The position numbers and the translations under genes were made by a program. Below the pieces are notes generated by a model, which ran no database searches, was not told where the DNA came from, and was given only the letters and a program-made list of their open reading frames with translations. Positions 44,131 to 56,224 of a DNA stretch of 64,000 bases are shown in pieces (position 1 is the first letter of the stretch; each line of letters begins with the position of its first letter). The DNA is from Nymphaea colorata (Eukaryota; Streptophyta; Magnoliopsida; Nymphaeales; Nymphaeaceae), in the NCBI RefSeq assembly GCF_008831285.2, contig NC_045147.1:5310334-5374333 (forward strand), given 5' to 3'.

Positions 44131-44313
44131 TTGACGTTGAGGTAGTTTTTAGAATATTAAAGAACTTGACAGTTCTTTAATTATTTTCAATAACTTTTTG
44201 GTTTACATTGTAATTTTGTTCTTTACCCTAATTCTCCCTTAAGTAAGGGTTAGGGTAAGTGATAAATAAAAAGTTGGACGTGTTTTCTTCTCTCTCTTTC
44301 TCTCACGACAACA
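44131..44313 (+). repeat. Copia F 5' LTR
   Basis: 183 bp, TGTTGACGTTGAGG to CACGACAACA. It contains a GTTAGGGTAA word pair around CCTTAAG. Confidence 0.92.
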
Positions 44314-44326
44314 TAGTATCAGAGCC
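44314..44326 (+). promoter_or_regulatory. Copia F primer binding site (mutated)
   Basis: TAGTATCAGAGCC in place of TGGTATCAGAGCC, directly after the LTR. Confidence 0.85.
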
Positions 44327-44910
44327 AGCGGCGTGATCACTTCAGGCTGCCGGCAATTGGCAGATTTCCGGCAATCTCCTCTCCAGTGACTATTAGATTT
44401 CTTCTTCCTCCTCTCTCGTCTCCCCCCTTTCCTTTCTCATCTCCTTCTTCTTCCTCTCTCTACTGCTCGCTGGTGGGTGGAATCTGATCACGCCTATGTG
44501 GAATGCGTGATCAGATCCACTAGTGGAACATGGTGTGGCTGCTGGGATCCTGTCGCTGTTTCTGATCAGAGATTGCTTGTGGCTGTTGCTGATCGTGGAG
44601 ATGGCTTGTTGACCTTGCTGATTGTGGAACAGCAAGATGTGGACCTGCTGTTTGAAAGTTGAGGTTGGGAACAGAAAAAACAGCGGCAATCTTCGTCTGC
44701 AAGTTTGTTTCTCAGCAGTAATTATCGGCAAAGTTTTATGCTGTTCAAGGTCGTGAAGGAGATGTGACTGCTACCTGCTTTGAATGCATGTTAACAGTAT
44801 CTAGACGTTAAAATCTGTGACTGGGTTTTTCTGCCTGCACGTTCATTTTTTTTTTCAGCAGTCTACATTAAGTGTGAAGAGATTTTTCTTTGATCTTCAC
44901 TAGGGAGCAG

Positions 44911-46556
44911 ATGGATACTATTGTTGATACGCAGGGAGAATATAAAGTCTCTGGGAATCTTCTTTCATTTAGGTCTACCGTGAAGTTAGACGGCTCGAAC
45001 AATGAAATCTGGTCTCGCGTATTTATGATGTCTGTTAAGGGGCACAGAAAGAAACATGTTATTGAGGAGGAAGAACCCGTAACTACAGGAAAATATTCTA
45101 CATGGGAGGAAGATAACAATATTGTTATGTCAGGAATTATGAATAGCGTGCAGGCACACATCACTCCTACTATTGCGTATTATACCTCATATGTGGGAAT
45201 TTCTGAAGCAAACTTACTCCCATGATAAGAATATGAGCAAGGTCTTGCAGGTTGAAGAAGAACTTCTTAAACTCCAACAAGGTGATTGAGATCTGGCCCA
45301 ATACTTTACGTCAGTCAAATCAGCCTATGAGAGGCTCAAAGCCCTATGTCCCCCGTGTCAATCATGCTACAAAACCCACTTTGAGCAGCACATGGTAGCG
45401 AAACTTTTAGCTAGGTTATCTCCTGATTTTGCAGTGGCCAAAGCCCAAATGTTGACTAGGGCTGAAATTTCAGACCTTGCTGAGGACTATAACAGGCTAA
45501 AGTCGTTTGGCAGTGACTCTATCTCCATCCTCAATTGATGCACCCTCTTCAGCATTATATGTCCCAGGAGGTCGTAGGCAGTCCTTAGCCATCTCAAGCA
45601 GCCGAGGACAGGCCTTCAATAGAGGGAGAGGAGGTCGTAGTTCAGGAGGTGGACGTGGTAGATTTCAATGCACGTTCTGTGGAAGACTTGGTCATCTAAA
45701 AGACAGATGCTGGAATAAACATGGTCGCCCAATGATTCGAGGATCTGAGTCATCACAGATCAAGAGTTCGTCTCATATCCCAAAAGCTTCACATGTTGAA
45801 GATGACCATACAGAATCAAATGCAGAAAAAGTCACTGTTAGTATGAGTAAACCAGAGTATGAACAATTTCTGGCTCAGAAAACTTCATCTTCCTCCTTGG
45901 CGTCTATAGTTGTGGGTGATTCTGCTTTTTCCACCACTATGCAGAATCAAGATCCAGGTATGTCATGGATTATTGATTCTGGAGCCTCCAAGCACTTTTG
46001 CAGTCGACCAAACTTATTCACTGTGCTTCACCATTTTCCTCAACCTAGATAGGTGAAGCTTGCATATGAGAGATTCTCTCGTATTATCGACTGGGGCAGT
46101 GTGAAAATTTCTGATTGTTTAACTGTGAATAACGTGTTGTTTGCTCCTGACTTTCCCACTCATCTTCTCTCAGTTAAAGGGCTGACTCATGATTTGAATT
46201 GTAGAGTGTAGTCATTTTTTATCCTGGTTCGTGTTGGTTCAGAACTTGTGGACTGGGAGGATGATTGGTGGAGGCCATGAAAGAGGGGGAGTCTATTCTC
46301 TGTCTGAAGCCATGGACACAGCTTCTACATTAGTTCCATCCAAACCTACCAGTCTTTCACAAAAGAACTAAACACATTGAAGTAGACTGTCATTACATTC
46401 GTGATTTAGTTAAAGGAGGAGTCATTTCTACTACTCACGTGGTCTTTGAAGAACAAACTGCTGATATCTTTACTAAAGCTCTTGCAATTAGTGAATTTTC
46501 AAAGTGTTGTAACAAGTTGAGCATGGTAGATATCTATGCACCAACTAGAGGGGGAG
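44911..46556 (+). pseudogene. Copia F gag, protease and RNase H tail
   Basis: Gag from MDTIVDTQGEYKVSGN at 44911. Frameshifts follow near 45200-45290. Knuckle CTFCGRLGHLKDRCWNKHGR near 45671. Protease WIIDSGASKHFCSR near 45965 (the Asp is intact). After IGGGHERGGVYSLSE near 46265 the sequence jumps at about 46345 to KHIEVDCHYIRDLVKGG and ADIFTKALAISEF, the end of RNase H. The deletion removes integrase, RT and most of RNase H. It is in the same broad group as C, G and H. Confidence 0.88.
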
Positions 46557-46740
46557 TGTTGACGTTGAGGTAGTTTTTAGAATATTAAGAACTTGACAGT
46601 TCTTTAAGTATTTTCAGTAACTTTTTGGTTTACATTGTAATTTTGTTCTTTACCCTAATTCTCCCTTAAGCAAGGGTTAGGGTAAGTGATGACTAACAAG
46701 TTGGACGTGTTTTCTTCTCTCTCTTTCTCTCACGACAACA
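46557..46740 (+). repeat. Copia F 3' LTR
   Basis: 184 bp, preceded by purine tract AGAGGGGGAG and followed by TSD AGCAT. It is nearly identical to the 5' copy. Confidence 0.92.
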
Positions 46741-46745
46741 AGCAT

Positions 46746-48899
46746 GACGAAACCTTCTCCACTACGAAATCCCAGTTCCAAGAAGGAGATTATTGCCATT
46801 ATAATATGACAAAAAGTACATTGGAAGCAAGACATTACAATTATGGGAAACTAAATCGTTGATAAACACTAAGAAAAGAAAAAAGAACAGGAGATGAGTA
46901 TGACAATGAGAATCATTCACAAGGAATATTCAGAACCACTCCTCATGAATGCGATTGAAGGAACAAAGAGGAAAGAAAAGGACTTCTCTTGCACTATTTC
47001 ATAAATAGAATCCCTCCTCCCCCAAATTTTTTTCACGGATCCAGGTGGAGACCAAAATGCACACACTCACCTTTCATGAACAGTGATCATGAGTTCTTGT
47101 CTATTTCTCGACCTAGCAATGTACCACAGTTGCTAGCAGCATCCTAGAACCAGTACAGAAATGCTTAAAAGATCCCTAGAAACATTACTAGATGGTAGAA
47201 AATTTCAGTCTGCTGAATCAGCTTCCCTCCCAAATAATCTATCAAGAAGCTATGCCACACGGATCCATTGATTTAGAAATTGTACGTGTCAACATGATGC
47301 ACGTGGGATGAGGACTCAGGTGCGTCTCTGACAAGCACCCAAGCACGGTCAGCATTAATCAGGTGCAATCAGCCGAACCTGGTCAAATTTGCCATTTTCA
47401 GACGCACACCTGGCTCGCATTTGTGACTTGCGTCAAACTCGAGCGAAGTGCTGTCAAACCGCATCAGGTCTATTTTCGTCCTGTTTTTTGTTTTTTTTAA
47501 TTACTTGTTCAAATTAGGCATCAAGGGTTTAGGGCTTTCATCAAAACCCCTGACTGAAGCCCCTTTACCATTTTTTCCATTCTGCCTGGGCACTTTTCTC
47601 TTTCCGGTGACCTTTAGCAGCTTCCAGAAACTATTCATCAGCAAGCTGTGCTCTTTCCTGCGGCAGTTCTCCTTCCGGCAAGGCGCCGACCTTCGGCTCC
47701 TGTGCATATACGGCCATGCGACCAGTTTCTTTCTTAGCGGCAGCCTCTCCTTCTTTTTCAGACATTTCATTTTCAGTGGCAGCCCTTTCTTCCTTCTCTG
47801 GGCAACCAAGTATGTTTTCTAACAACTATTCACCATTATTTTTCATTATTGTTATGTTTTTCGGTGTATGGGTTGCTGTTTACTGCTACCGTAAGTCTGC
47901 AACTCTGTTTTCTTCTTTGCTGCATGTTTTTTATTTTGAATCTGTGATGTTAATGTACCGCACTGCTACTGCAACTCCATTTTCTTATTTGCAGCATGTT
48001 TTTTGTTAGCGTTTGAACCTGTGATGAATAAGTTCTGTTAGGCTATTAGTGTTTGAAATCTTGAATTTTTTATTTTTTGGTGGGGATGTTTTGAGTTCCT
48101 GTTTGTTTGCAGCATGTTACATAATAACACTGCCTAGTGAATTCGGTATGGATATCACGTTGTTATTTGATTATTTTGTTGGTTAATATATATATATATA
48201 TATAGTAATGATAATAAAACAGCCTTGCCGCACCACCGCACACAAATTCTTTGGGATGTGCCACTCTGGCAGCCACACCCGATTTTGTGTTGGGCCCACC
48301 CCAACCACAGGGGGGGGGGGCCTGAAAGCCCGGTCCCCACTCTCAGGAGTAACTCATGCATGTCTCTTAGATACTTCCCCCAGGTATGAAAATGGAAGAA
48401 CTTGTGTTGAATCCATGCCTTTTTAAGATACAAAGTCTAGTGACAAGAAACCTGTTTAACATGCAGTCATGAAAGCCAAAGAGTAAGAAATCAGGAACAA
48501 CAAATTAATAGGATATCAAGCAGAAGTAAAGACTAGGGCAAGCAACAGTTTTTTGTTTTCTGGAAGAATTGAATTAATGAACACTAGTTATGACAGCACT
48601 CAATGCACAAAGATGGAACATTTCAACCAGTTACATGAATTTAACAAAATAAAAAAGCCACTAATGACAAAAAATATAAAATCTCTAACTGGTTGCTTCT
48701 GGTTGAAAAACCATCCATTTGCTAGGTGAATGTGGCATCAATATGATAAAAGCCGACGTCACAACCACATGATATCCATCACATATTAAGGAACAGTGAT
48801 ATTTTCAAAGAGCAAGACAGACTGGTGGAGCAGCTAGTCCCATGACAAAAGTATAGCATCCACAAAAAACTTGAAGAAGATCTTGACGACCAAGAGAAC
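46746..48899. other. Intron sequence; possible degraded DNA element from about 47254
   Basis: GCTATGCCACACGGATCC near 47253 resembles the TIR of the 18235 element (CTATGTCACACGGATACGG), and a T-rich plus GC-rich layout follows, as in that element. No matching right terminus was found. The ORFs at 47448-47822 show no family motif. A (TA)n run lies at about 48187-48203 and a G10 run near 48311. Confidence 0.4.
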
Positions 48900-49056
48900 C
48901 TGCACATGGGAAATAAAAGATAAACCAGCAGCTTCAACGGTAAGGAGGAGGCCATGCAGAGACCACGCCTGGAGGAAAGCATTTGAACTCTTAGCAAGTG
49001 AACTGACTGAATTAACTGTTGCAGGCACCAACGTAGACAAGGCCATTCCTCCAGCG
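48900..49056 (-). CDS. SWEETIE: SWEETIE-like exon (AGGMALSTLVPAT block)
   Basis: The acceptor is ctgcag and the donor CAG|GTTCTC. The exon is 157 bp, entering in phase 2 and leaving in phase 0. It encodes AGGMALSTLVPATVNSVSSL, then SNAFLQAWSLHGLLLTVEAA and GLSFISHVQ. This is a strongly conserved HEATR5 segment. It is isolated between a 4.9 kb and a 14.1 kb intron, both carrying copia elements. Confidence 0.95.
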
Positions 49057-49240
49057 CTGCAGGAGTATAAAAAAGCAAGAAATTACTATACACAAACAAA
49101 ATAAGAAGCACAAAGAATAAAAAAACCTAGAGCAACCAAGAATTTGAGTTTATCTCACATTGTGCTCGAAAGCATCCTTTACTAGGATGCCAGAAAAATA
49201 TCCAAATAATTGTCCCGTAAAGAATTACAAATTTGCCACC

Positions 49241-49470
49241 TGTTGAGAAAACGTGCTGCCTTTGATATTCAAAGTGTTATGTGTTTTGGTACTTAGTATT
49301 AGGTAGCTTTCTGAACTTTTAATATTTTGGTGGACTCTTTATGTAAAGGGTTAATCTTAACCCTAACCCTATTTAGTCTAATGAAAAGAGGAGCAGCCAA
49401 CGACTTTTCTGGACTGCTACCTTTCTCTCCTCCTTCCTCTCGTTCTTCTTCTCTACCTCTCAACGTAACA
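49241..49470 (+). repeat. Copia G 5' LTR
   Basis: 230 bp, TGTTGAGAAAACG to CTCAACGTAACA. It is followed by TGGTATTAGAGCC, a PBS with one C-to-T change. Confidence 0.94.
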
Positions 49471-50070
49471 TGGTATTAGAGCCTCGGACCTAGGACTGTG
49501 ACGTCTAGGGTTTCACGCGGCTTTTCTTTCTCTCCTTTTCTCTTCCTTTCATTCACAATAAAGTTGGGCATCTAAGGTTGCTGCTGTCAGTGGGACTGAT
49601 GGATAAAGAAAAAGGGGCAGATCACGTTCTTCATGTAGAGACGTGATCTGTACCCTATGTTGCTGCAGAAGAAGATGTGTTGCTGTTGACGTTCAGATCT
49701 GAAGGTCGAAGTCCCTCATGTTGCTGAAAAAGACGTGTTGCTGTTGACGTTCAGATCTGAGGTTCAGATCTGAATGCAGAAGCGTATTAAATCTGACCTT
49801 GATGGTTGATGGTGCCGTTGCAAATCGTTGGTGTTGATCAGATCTGATTCAGTGGATGTTACTACAAAAAAATATATATAATATCAGATCAGACGTTGAT
49901 TTTTTGTCGTAGGTTTGATTTTCAGACGTTGATTATCAAAAATATATATATATATATAACGTCTGATCTGCCTGGCGTGTGGTGCAGAGTTTCTTTTTCA
50001 GTCGCAGAATTGTTTTTTCAGTCGCAGGTTGATTTTCAGTCTATCGTGGGCCTGGTTTCGTGGTTTTATC

Positions 50071-53000
50071 ATGGCTGCAAACAGATCTATACAATTTGAT
50101 AGAACTGAATCTGGAAATCAACACAGAGGCAAGTGTTGAATACAAAGCTTTCTCAAATCATTTTCCGTTTGGATCTACTATCAAACTTGATGGAGCCAAC
50201 TATGATGTATGGGCTAGAACCTTCATGTTGTCGATCGTTGGACATGGGAAGAAATATATATTAGAAGAAGATGAACCAGTTGAAAAAACTGGTAAATACG
50301 CACGGTGGAAGGAAGAAAACAACATTATTAGTGCTTGGCTTATGAATAGCACTCGGCCCCACATTGCAGCAGGACTTTGTTATTATAATACAGCCAAAGA
50401 TATGTGGAATTCTCTTCGGCAGACGTATTCTCAAGATAAAAATATCAGCAAATTTTTACAGGTTAAGCAAGAATTGTTACAAATGCAGCAAGGTGACATG
50501 GATTTGACAGAATACTTTACAAAGTTGAAGTTTACTTATGAAAAGATGAATTCCTTAAAACCGCCCTGTAAGCATTGTCTCAAATCTCACATGGAGCAAA
50601 TGATTGTGGTTAAATTTCTTGCTGGACTATCTTCTGATTATTCTGCATCCAAGGCTCAAATGCTTACAGGCTCTGATTTTCCTGATCTTGATGAAGCCTT
50701 CAATAGACTAAACAGATTGGTTGTTACTCTTCCTCCATCCTCGAACAACTCGTAGCCATTTGCCCTTGCCTCATTTGGAGGAGGAAGAGGTGGTCTGTAC
50801 TCTTCCCGTGGTAGAGGAAGAGGCCGAGGCCCTGGAGGACGTGGAAGACTTCAGTGCACATATTGTGGTCGTTTTGGTCACCTAGAGGATAGGTGCTGGA
50901 ATAAAATGGGTAAACCTAACTCATCCACTTCTTCGTCTGTGACATCTTCATCCAGCTCTACTCCAAACACACATCCTATCAGTATGGCTCCTAAGGCGAA
51001 TCTCACTGCTGCTTCAGTAGATGCTACATCTATTAATTTAAGTCCAGCTGAAATTGATTTAATTATGGAGCATAGATCTAATGCTACTCCTTCTATCTCA
51101 TCGGCATCTACAGTTGTCACTAGTTCAGCGTACTCTGCAGGTAACACTACTTCTAAAGGTTGTTGGATAATTAATTCTGGAGCATCTAAACACTTTTGTG
51201 GAGATGTTAGTATTTCAAACCTGCAGAAATTTGATTCTCCTCAACATGTTCGTTTGGCGGATGGAAGACTATCGCCAGTGGATGGACGTGGAGATGTTCA
51301 TCTTTCTCCTTCTTTGCATGTTCATGATGTGTTATATGCTCTTGAATTCCCGAAGAATTTATTATCTGTAAACAAACTAACTAAAGAGATGAATTGCAAA
51401 GTTATTTTTGACTCGGCTACTTGTGTATTTCAGGATCTATCGATTGGGAGGAAGATTGGTGGAGGCCATGAGATAGATGGAATATACATCTTGGATACAT
51501 CCCCTAAGGAGGCGTCATTCCATGTTGATTCTACTTCAAGTGCCTTCCAGTGGCATCTCAGATTGGGTCATCCTTCATTCCCTAAACTTCGACTGCTGTG
51601 TCCTTAAATTTCTTCCACAACGTCTATCGAGTGTGAGGCTTGTCAACTGGGCAAGCATAGTCGTACTTCCTTTCCATCGAGTCAAAGTCAGTCTAGTCAA
51701 TGTCTATTTGATTTAGTTCATGTTGATGTTTGGGGGCCTAGTCGGGTTCCAAGTCGGTTGTCGTCTCGTTATTATCTTTCCATTGTTGATGATTTCTCTC
51801 GTGTCACTTGGGTGTTTTTGCTGAAAGACAGAACTGAAGCTCCTTGCATCTTGAAATCTTTCATATTGGAAATAAAAACTCAATTTAATTCTTGTGTCAA
51901 GGTTGTTCGCACTGACAATGCTCTCGAGTTCAAATCCTCTCATTTACTTGAATTCTATAAATCCCTTGGTATTGTGCCACATTTTACATGCCCTCACACA
52001 TCTCAACAAAATGGTGTAGTTGAAAGAAAACATCGCCATTTGTTGGACGTAGCCCGCACCATCATGATTCATTCTCATATGCCTTCCAAATTTTGGGGAG
52101 ATGCAATTTTGACTGCATGTTATCTAATAAATAGAATGCCATCATCTTCCATAGACAACAAAATTCCAATACAAATTCTATACCCAAATAGAGCTTTATT
52201 TTCGTTACCCCCGGGGTGCACATGCTTTGTCCATAAACTTGGTCCCAATCGAGATAAACTGGCTGCACAAGCAAGTAAATGTGTGTTTGTGGGATACTCT
52301 AAAAATCAAAAGGGGTATTGATGCCTTGATCATATATCTAATCGAGAGTTTGTCAGTGCCGATGTAACCTTTCTCGAGTCATCTCCATTCTTTCTTGCAA
52401 GTCCTTCAAATCCAAAGTCTGAGATGCCATCTTCTGTTCCTCTTCCAATTCCTCCAATTCCTCTTGAGTCCCTTCCTTGTTCATCATCACCCTCCATCCC
52501 ACGGTTTAGAGATCCTCCTCTTACATATTCAAGAAGAAATCTATCATCTAATGACCCAGCACCATCTTGCTCTGAGGAGGTAAGTAGTTTTGAATTACAT
52601 AACATGCCTAAGTGTTCCCTTAATGCTCCTGTTCCTGATGAATTACATATTGCTCTGCGTAAAGGGATTAGACAATGTACAATTCATCCTCTTTCTAAGT
52701 TTGTTAGTACAGCTCATGTGGGAAATCATATGTGCAAATTCATTGATGCCTTGTCAGCTACATCCATTCATATTTCACATGAACAAGCTATGTTGGACTC
52801 TAAGTGGTACCAGACTATGAAGGAGGAGATGGATTCTCTAATATCTCGTCACACTTGGGATCTTGTTGAACCTCCTTATGGGGCAGATATTGTTGACTCG
52901 AAATGGCTTTTCACTATCAAGTACAACTCAGATGGTACAGTTGAGCGCTACAAGGCACGTTTGGTAGCAAAAGGGTACACACAGACATATGGCGTTGACT

Positions 53001-53239
53001 TCTTTGAAACCTTCTCTCCTGTGGCACGTTTGGGCACTATACGACTCATTATCTCTGTTGCAGTTCATTATGGTTGGAACATGTACCAACTCGATGTTAA
53101 AAATGTCTTTCTTTATGGAGATTTAACTGAAGTAGTCTATATTCAACAACCACCCGGCTTTGAGAAACAGGGGGAGTGTACCAAGGTATGTCTGTTAAAG
53201 AAAGCTATATATGGTTTGGAACAGAGTCCTAGAGCATGG
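50071..53239 (+). pseudogene. Copia G gag-pol, upstream part
   Basis: Gag starts MAANRSIQFDRTESGNQH at 50071. A 2-bp loss relative to H near 50123 shifts the frame, and the downstream frame reads ASVEYKAFSNHFPFG and on. Stop TAG 50753. Knuckle CTYCGRFGHLEDRCWNKMGK near 50857. Protease WIINSGASKHFCG has Asn (AAT 51173-51175) where the catalytic Asp should be. Integrase has HVDVWGPSR near 51720, RTDNALEF near 51911 and QQNGVVERKHRHLLDVA near 52006; stop TGA at 52319. RT runs from GADIVDSKWLFTIKYNSDG to LKKAIYGLEQSPRAW, where H is inserted. Confidence 0.92.
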
Positions 53240-53473
53240 TGTTACGTTGACTCGTTGAGAGGTAGAGAAGAACGAGGGGAAGGAGGAGAGAAAGGTAGCA
53301 GCAGAAAAACGTCCGGCTGCTCCTCTTTTCATTAGACTAAATAAGATTAGGGTTAAGACTAACCCTTTACATAAAGAGTCCACCAAAATATTAAAAATTC
53401 AGAAAGCTACCTAATACTAAATACCAAAACACATAACACTTTAAATATCAAAAAGCAACACGTTTTCTCAACA
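53240..53473 (-). repeat. Copia H 3' LTR
   Basis: 234 bp; an 8-bp duplication (GACTCGTT region) near its outer end accounts for the length difference from the 5' LTR. Confidence 0.92.
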
Positions 53474-53480
53474 CTCCCCA

Positions 53481-53956
53481 TCAAGCTGGAGCATAGATGT
53501 CTATCATGCTCTGCTTGCTACAACACTTCGTGAAATTGGATATTGGAAGAGCTTTGGTAAATATATCTGCAGGTTGGTCTTCAGAAGCAACATACTCAGT
53601 AGAGATAATCCCTGCTTGAACTAAGTCTCTAATGTAATGACAATCAACTTCAATATGTTTGGTCCGCTCGTGGAAGACCGGATTATTTGCTATGTAAGTA
53701 GCTGCTTTATTATCACATTGCATTTTTATAGGCAGCTCAACCTGAATTCCAAGACCTTCTAGCATGTCTTTCAGCCATGTTATCTCAGTGGCTGTTTGGG
53801 CCATGGCTCGATATTCTGACTCTGCACTTGATCGAGCAACAACAGCTTGTTTTTTACTTCTCCAAGAGACTAAGTTGCCACCAACAAAAATACAGAATCC
53901 TGTAGTGGACTTTCTGTCATCAATTGAGCCTGCATAATCTGCATCAGAGTAAGCGT
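53481..53956 (-). pseudogene. Copia H RNase H
   Basis: From about YSDADYAGS at the right edge through VVARSSAESEYRAM, MQCDNKAATYIANNPVFHER and TKHIEVDCHYIRDLV to SMIDIYAPA-stop. The domain is intact to the 3' LTR, but everything upstream in pol is missing. Confidence 0.9.
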
Positions 53957-54486
53957 CTATCGAGTGTGAAGCTTGTCAACTGGGCAAGCATTGTCGTACT
54001 TCCTTTCCATCGAGTCAAAGTCAGTCTAGTCAATGTCTATTTGATTTAGTCCATGTTGATGTTTGGGGGCCTAGTCGGGTTCCAAGTCGGTTGTCGTCTC
54101 GTTATTATCTTTCCATTGTTGATGATTTCTCTCGTGTCACTTGGGTGTTTTTGCTGAAAGACAGAACTGAAGCTCCTTGTATCTTGAAATCTTTCATATT
54201 GGAAATAAAAACTCAATTTAATTCTTGTGTCAAGGTTGTTCGCACTGACAATGCTCTCGAGTTCAAATCCTCTCATTTACTTGAATTCTATAAATCCCTT
54301 GGTATTGTGCCACATTTTACATGCCCTCACACATCTCAACAAAATGGTGTAGTTGAAAGAAAACATCGCCATTTGTTGGACGTAGCCCGCACCATCATGA
54401 TTCATTCTCATATGCCTTCCAAATTTTGGGGAGATGCAATTTTGACTGCATGTTATCTAATAAATAGAATGCCATCATCTTCCAAA
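53957..54486 (+). pseudogene. Inverted integrase segment inside copia H
   Basis: SSRYYLSIVDDFSRVTWVFL through RTDNALEFKSSHLLEF and HTSQQNGVVERKHRHLLDVA to INRMPSSS. It is almost identical to 51628-52156 of copia G but lies in the opposite orientation to the rest of H. Confidence 0.92.
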
Positions 54487-54803
54487 AACAACGTCTGATC
54501 TGATATATATATATATTTTTTTTATAATAACATCCACTGAATCAGATCTGATCAACACCAACACGTTGCAACGACGCCACCTAGATCTGATACACTTCTG
54601 TATTCAGATCTGAACTGTTTCGAACAAACAAAAAACAGCAACCCTTTTTTTTTTTACAGCAGATCTGAACCAACAAAAAAACAGCAACGTCGACCTACAG
54701 ATCTGAACCAAAACAGCAACTAGTCGACTTCGACCTTCAGATCTGAACCAAAACAGCAACTAGTCGACTTCGACCTTCAGATCTGAACATCAACAGCAAC
54801 ACA
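54487..54803 (-). repeat. Duplicated leader segment of copia H
   Basis: It matches about 55645-55955 with few changes (ACGTCTGATCTGATATATAT..., CAGATCTGAACCAAAACAGC...). Both copies contain several TTCAGATCTGAA palindromes. Confidence 0.9.
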
Positions 54804-54843
54804 TCTTCTCTACCTCTCAACGTAACATGGTATCAGAGCCTGT

Positions 54844-55440
54844 AAGCATTTGAGCCCTGGATGCAGAATAATCAGAAGATAGTCCAGCAAGAAATTTAAC
54901 CACAATCATTTGCTCCATGTGAGATTTGAGACAATGCTTACAGGGTGGTTTTAAGGAATTCAGCTTTTCATAAGCAAACTTCAACTTTGTAAAATATTCT
55001 GTCAAATCCATGTCACCTTGCTGCATTTGTAGCAATTCTTGCTGAACCTGTAAAATTTTGCTGATATTTTTATCTTGAGAATACGTCTGCCGAAGAGAAT
55101 TCCACATATCTTTGGCTGTATTATAATAACAAAGTCCTGCTGCTATGTGGGGCTGAGTGCTATTCATAAGCCAAGCACTAATAATGCTGTTTTCTTCCTC
55201 CCACCGTGCGTATTTACCAGTTTTTTCAACTGGTTCATCTTCTTCTAATATATATTTCTTCCCATGTCCAATGACAGACAACATGAAGGTTCTAGCCCAT
55301 ACATCATAGTTGGCTCCATCAAGTTTGATAGTAGATCCAAACGAAAAAGGATTTGAGAAAGCTTTGTACTCAACACTTGCCTCTAAGTGTTGATTTCCAG
55401 ATTCAGTTCTATCAAATTGTATAGATCTGTTTGCAGCCAT
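54844..55440 (-). pseudogene. Copia H gag N-terminal part, open to the rearrangement
   Basis: MAANRSIQFDRTESGNQHLE to SRAQMLTGSD, about 200 codons without a stop. It covers the gag alpha-helical region but not the zinc knuckle. It ends where the LTR-end/PBS fragment joins in the opposite orientation. It serves as reference for the frameshift in G. Confidence 0.9.
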
Positions 55441-56224
55441 GATAAAACCACGAAATCAGGCCCACTATAGACTGAAAATCAACTTGTGACTGAAAAAAAA
55501 CTCTGCACCACACGCCAGGCAGATCAGACGTTATATATTTTTGATAATCAATGTCTGAAAATCAAACCTCCACATGCCAGGCAGATCAGACTTTATATAT
55601 ATTTTTGATAATCAATGTCTGAAAATCAAACCTGAAACAGAAACAACGTCTGATCTGATATATATATATATATTTTTTTATAATAACATCCACTGAATCA
55701 GATCTGATCAACACCAACACATTGCAACGACGCCACCTAGATCTGATACACTTCTGTATTCAGATCTGAACTGTTCCGAACAAACAAAAAACAGCAACCC
55801 TTTTTTTTTTTTTACTGCAGATCTGAACCAACAAAAAAACAGCAACATCGACCTTCAGATCTGAACCAAAACAGCAACTAGTTGACTTCGACCTTCAGAT
55901 CTGAACCAAAACAGCAACTAGTCGACTTTGACCTTCAGATCTGAACATCAACAGCAACACATCTTCTTCAGCAACATGAGGGACTTCAACCTTAAGATCT
56001 GAACGTCAACAGCAACACATCTTCTTTAGCAGCAACATAGGGTACCGATCACGTCTCTACATGAAGAACGTGATCTGCCCCTTTTTCTTTATCAAGCAGT
56101 CCCACCGACAGCAGCAACCTTAGACGCCCAACTTGATCGAGAATGATAGGAAGAGAAAAGGAGAGAAAGAAAAGCTGCGGGAAACCCTAGACGTCACAGC
56201 CCTAGGTCTCATGCTCTGATACCA

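Larger units (their letters stand above)
44131..46740 (+). mobile_element. Ty1/copia element F, internally deleted
   Basis: LTRs at 44131-44313 and 46557-46740 (183 and 184 bp), with AGCAT at 44126-44130 and 46741-46745 as a perfect TSD. The interior keeps the leader, gag, protease and the last part of RNase H; integrase and RT are missing. The PBS reads TAGTATCAGAGCC, one base off. Non-autonomous. Confidence 0.93.

Noticed and set aside
47448-48009. Plus-strand ORFs (97-124 codons) as a possible novel gene
   Set aside because: Hydrophobic, T-rich, with no supporting promoter, splice or homology pattern; they may lie inside a degraded DNA element.
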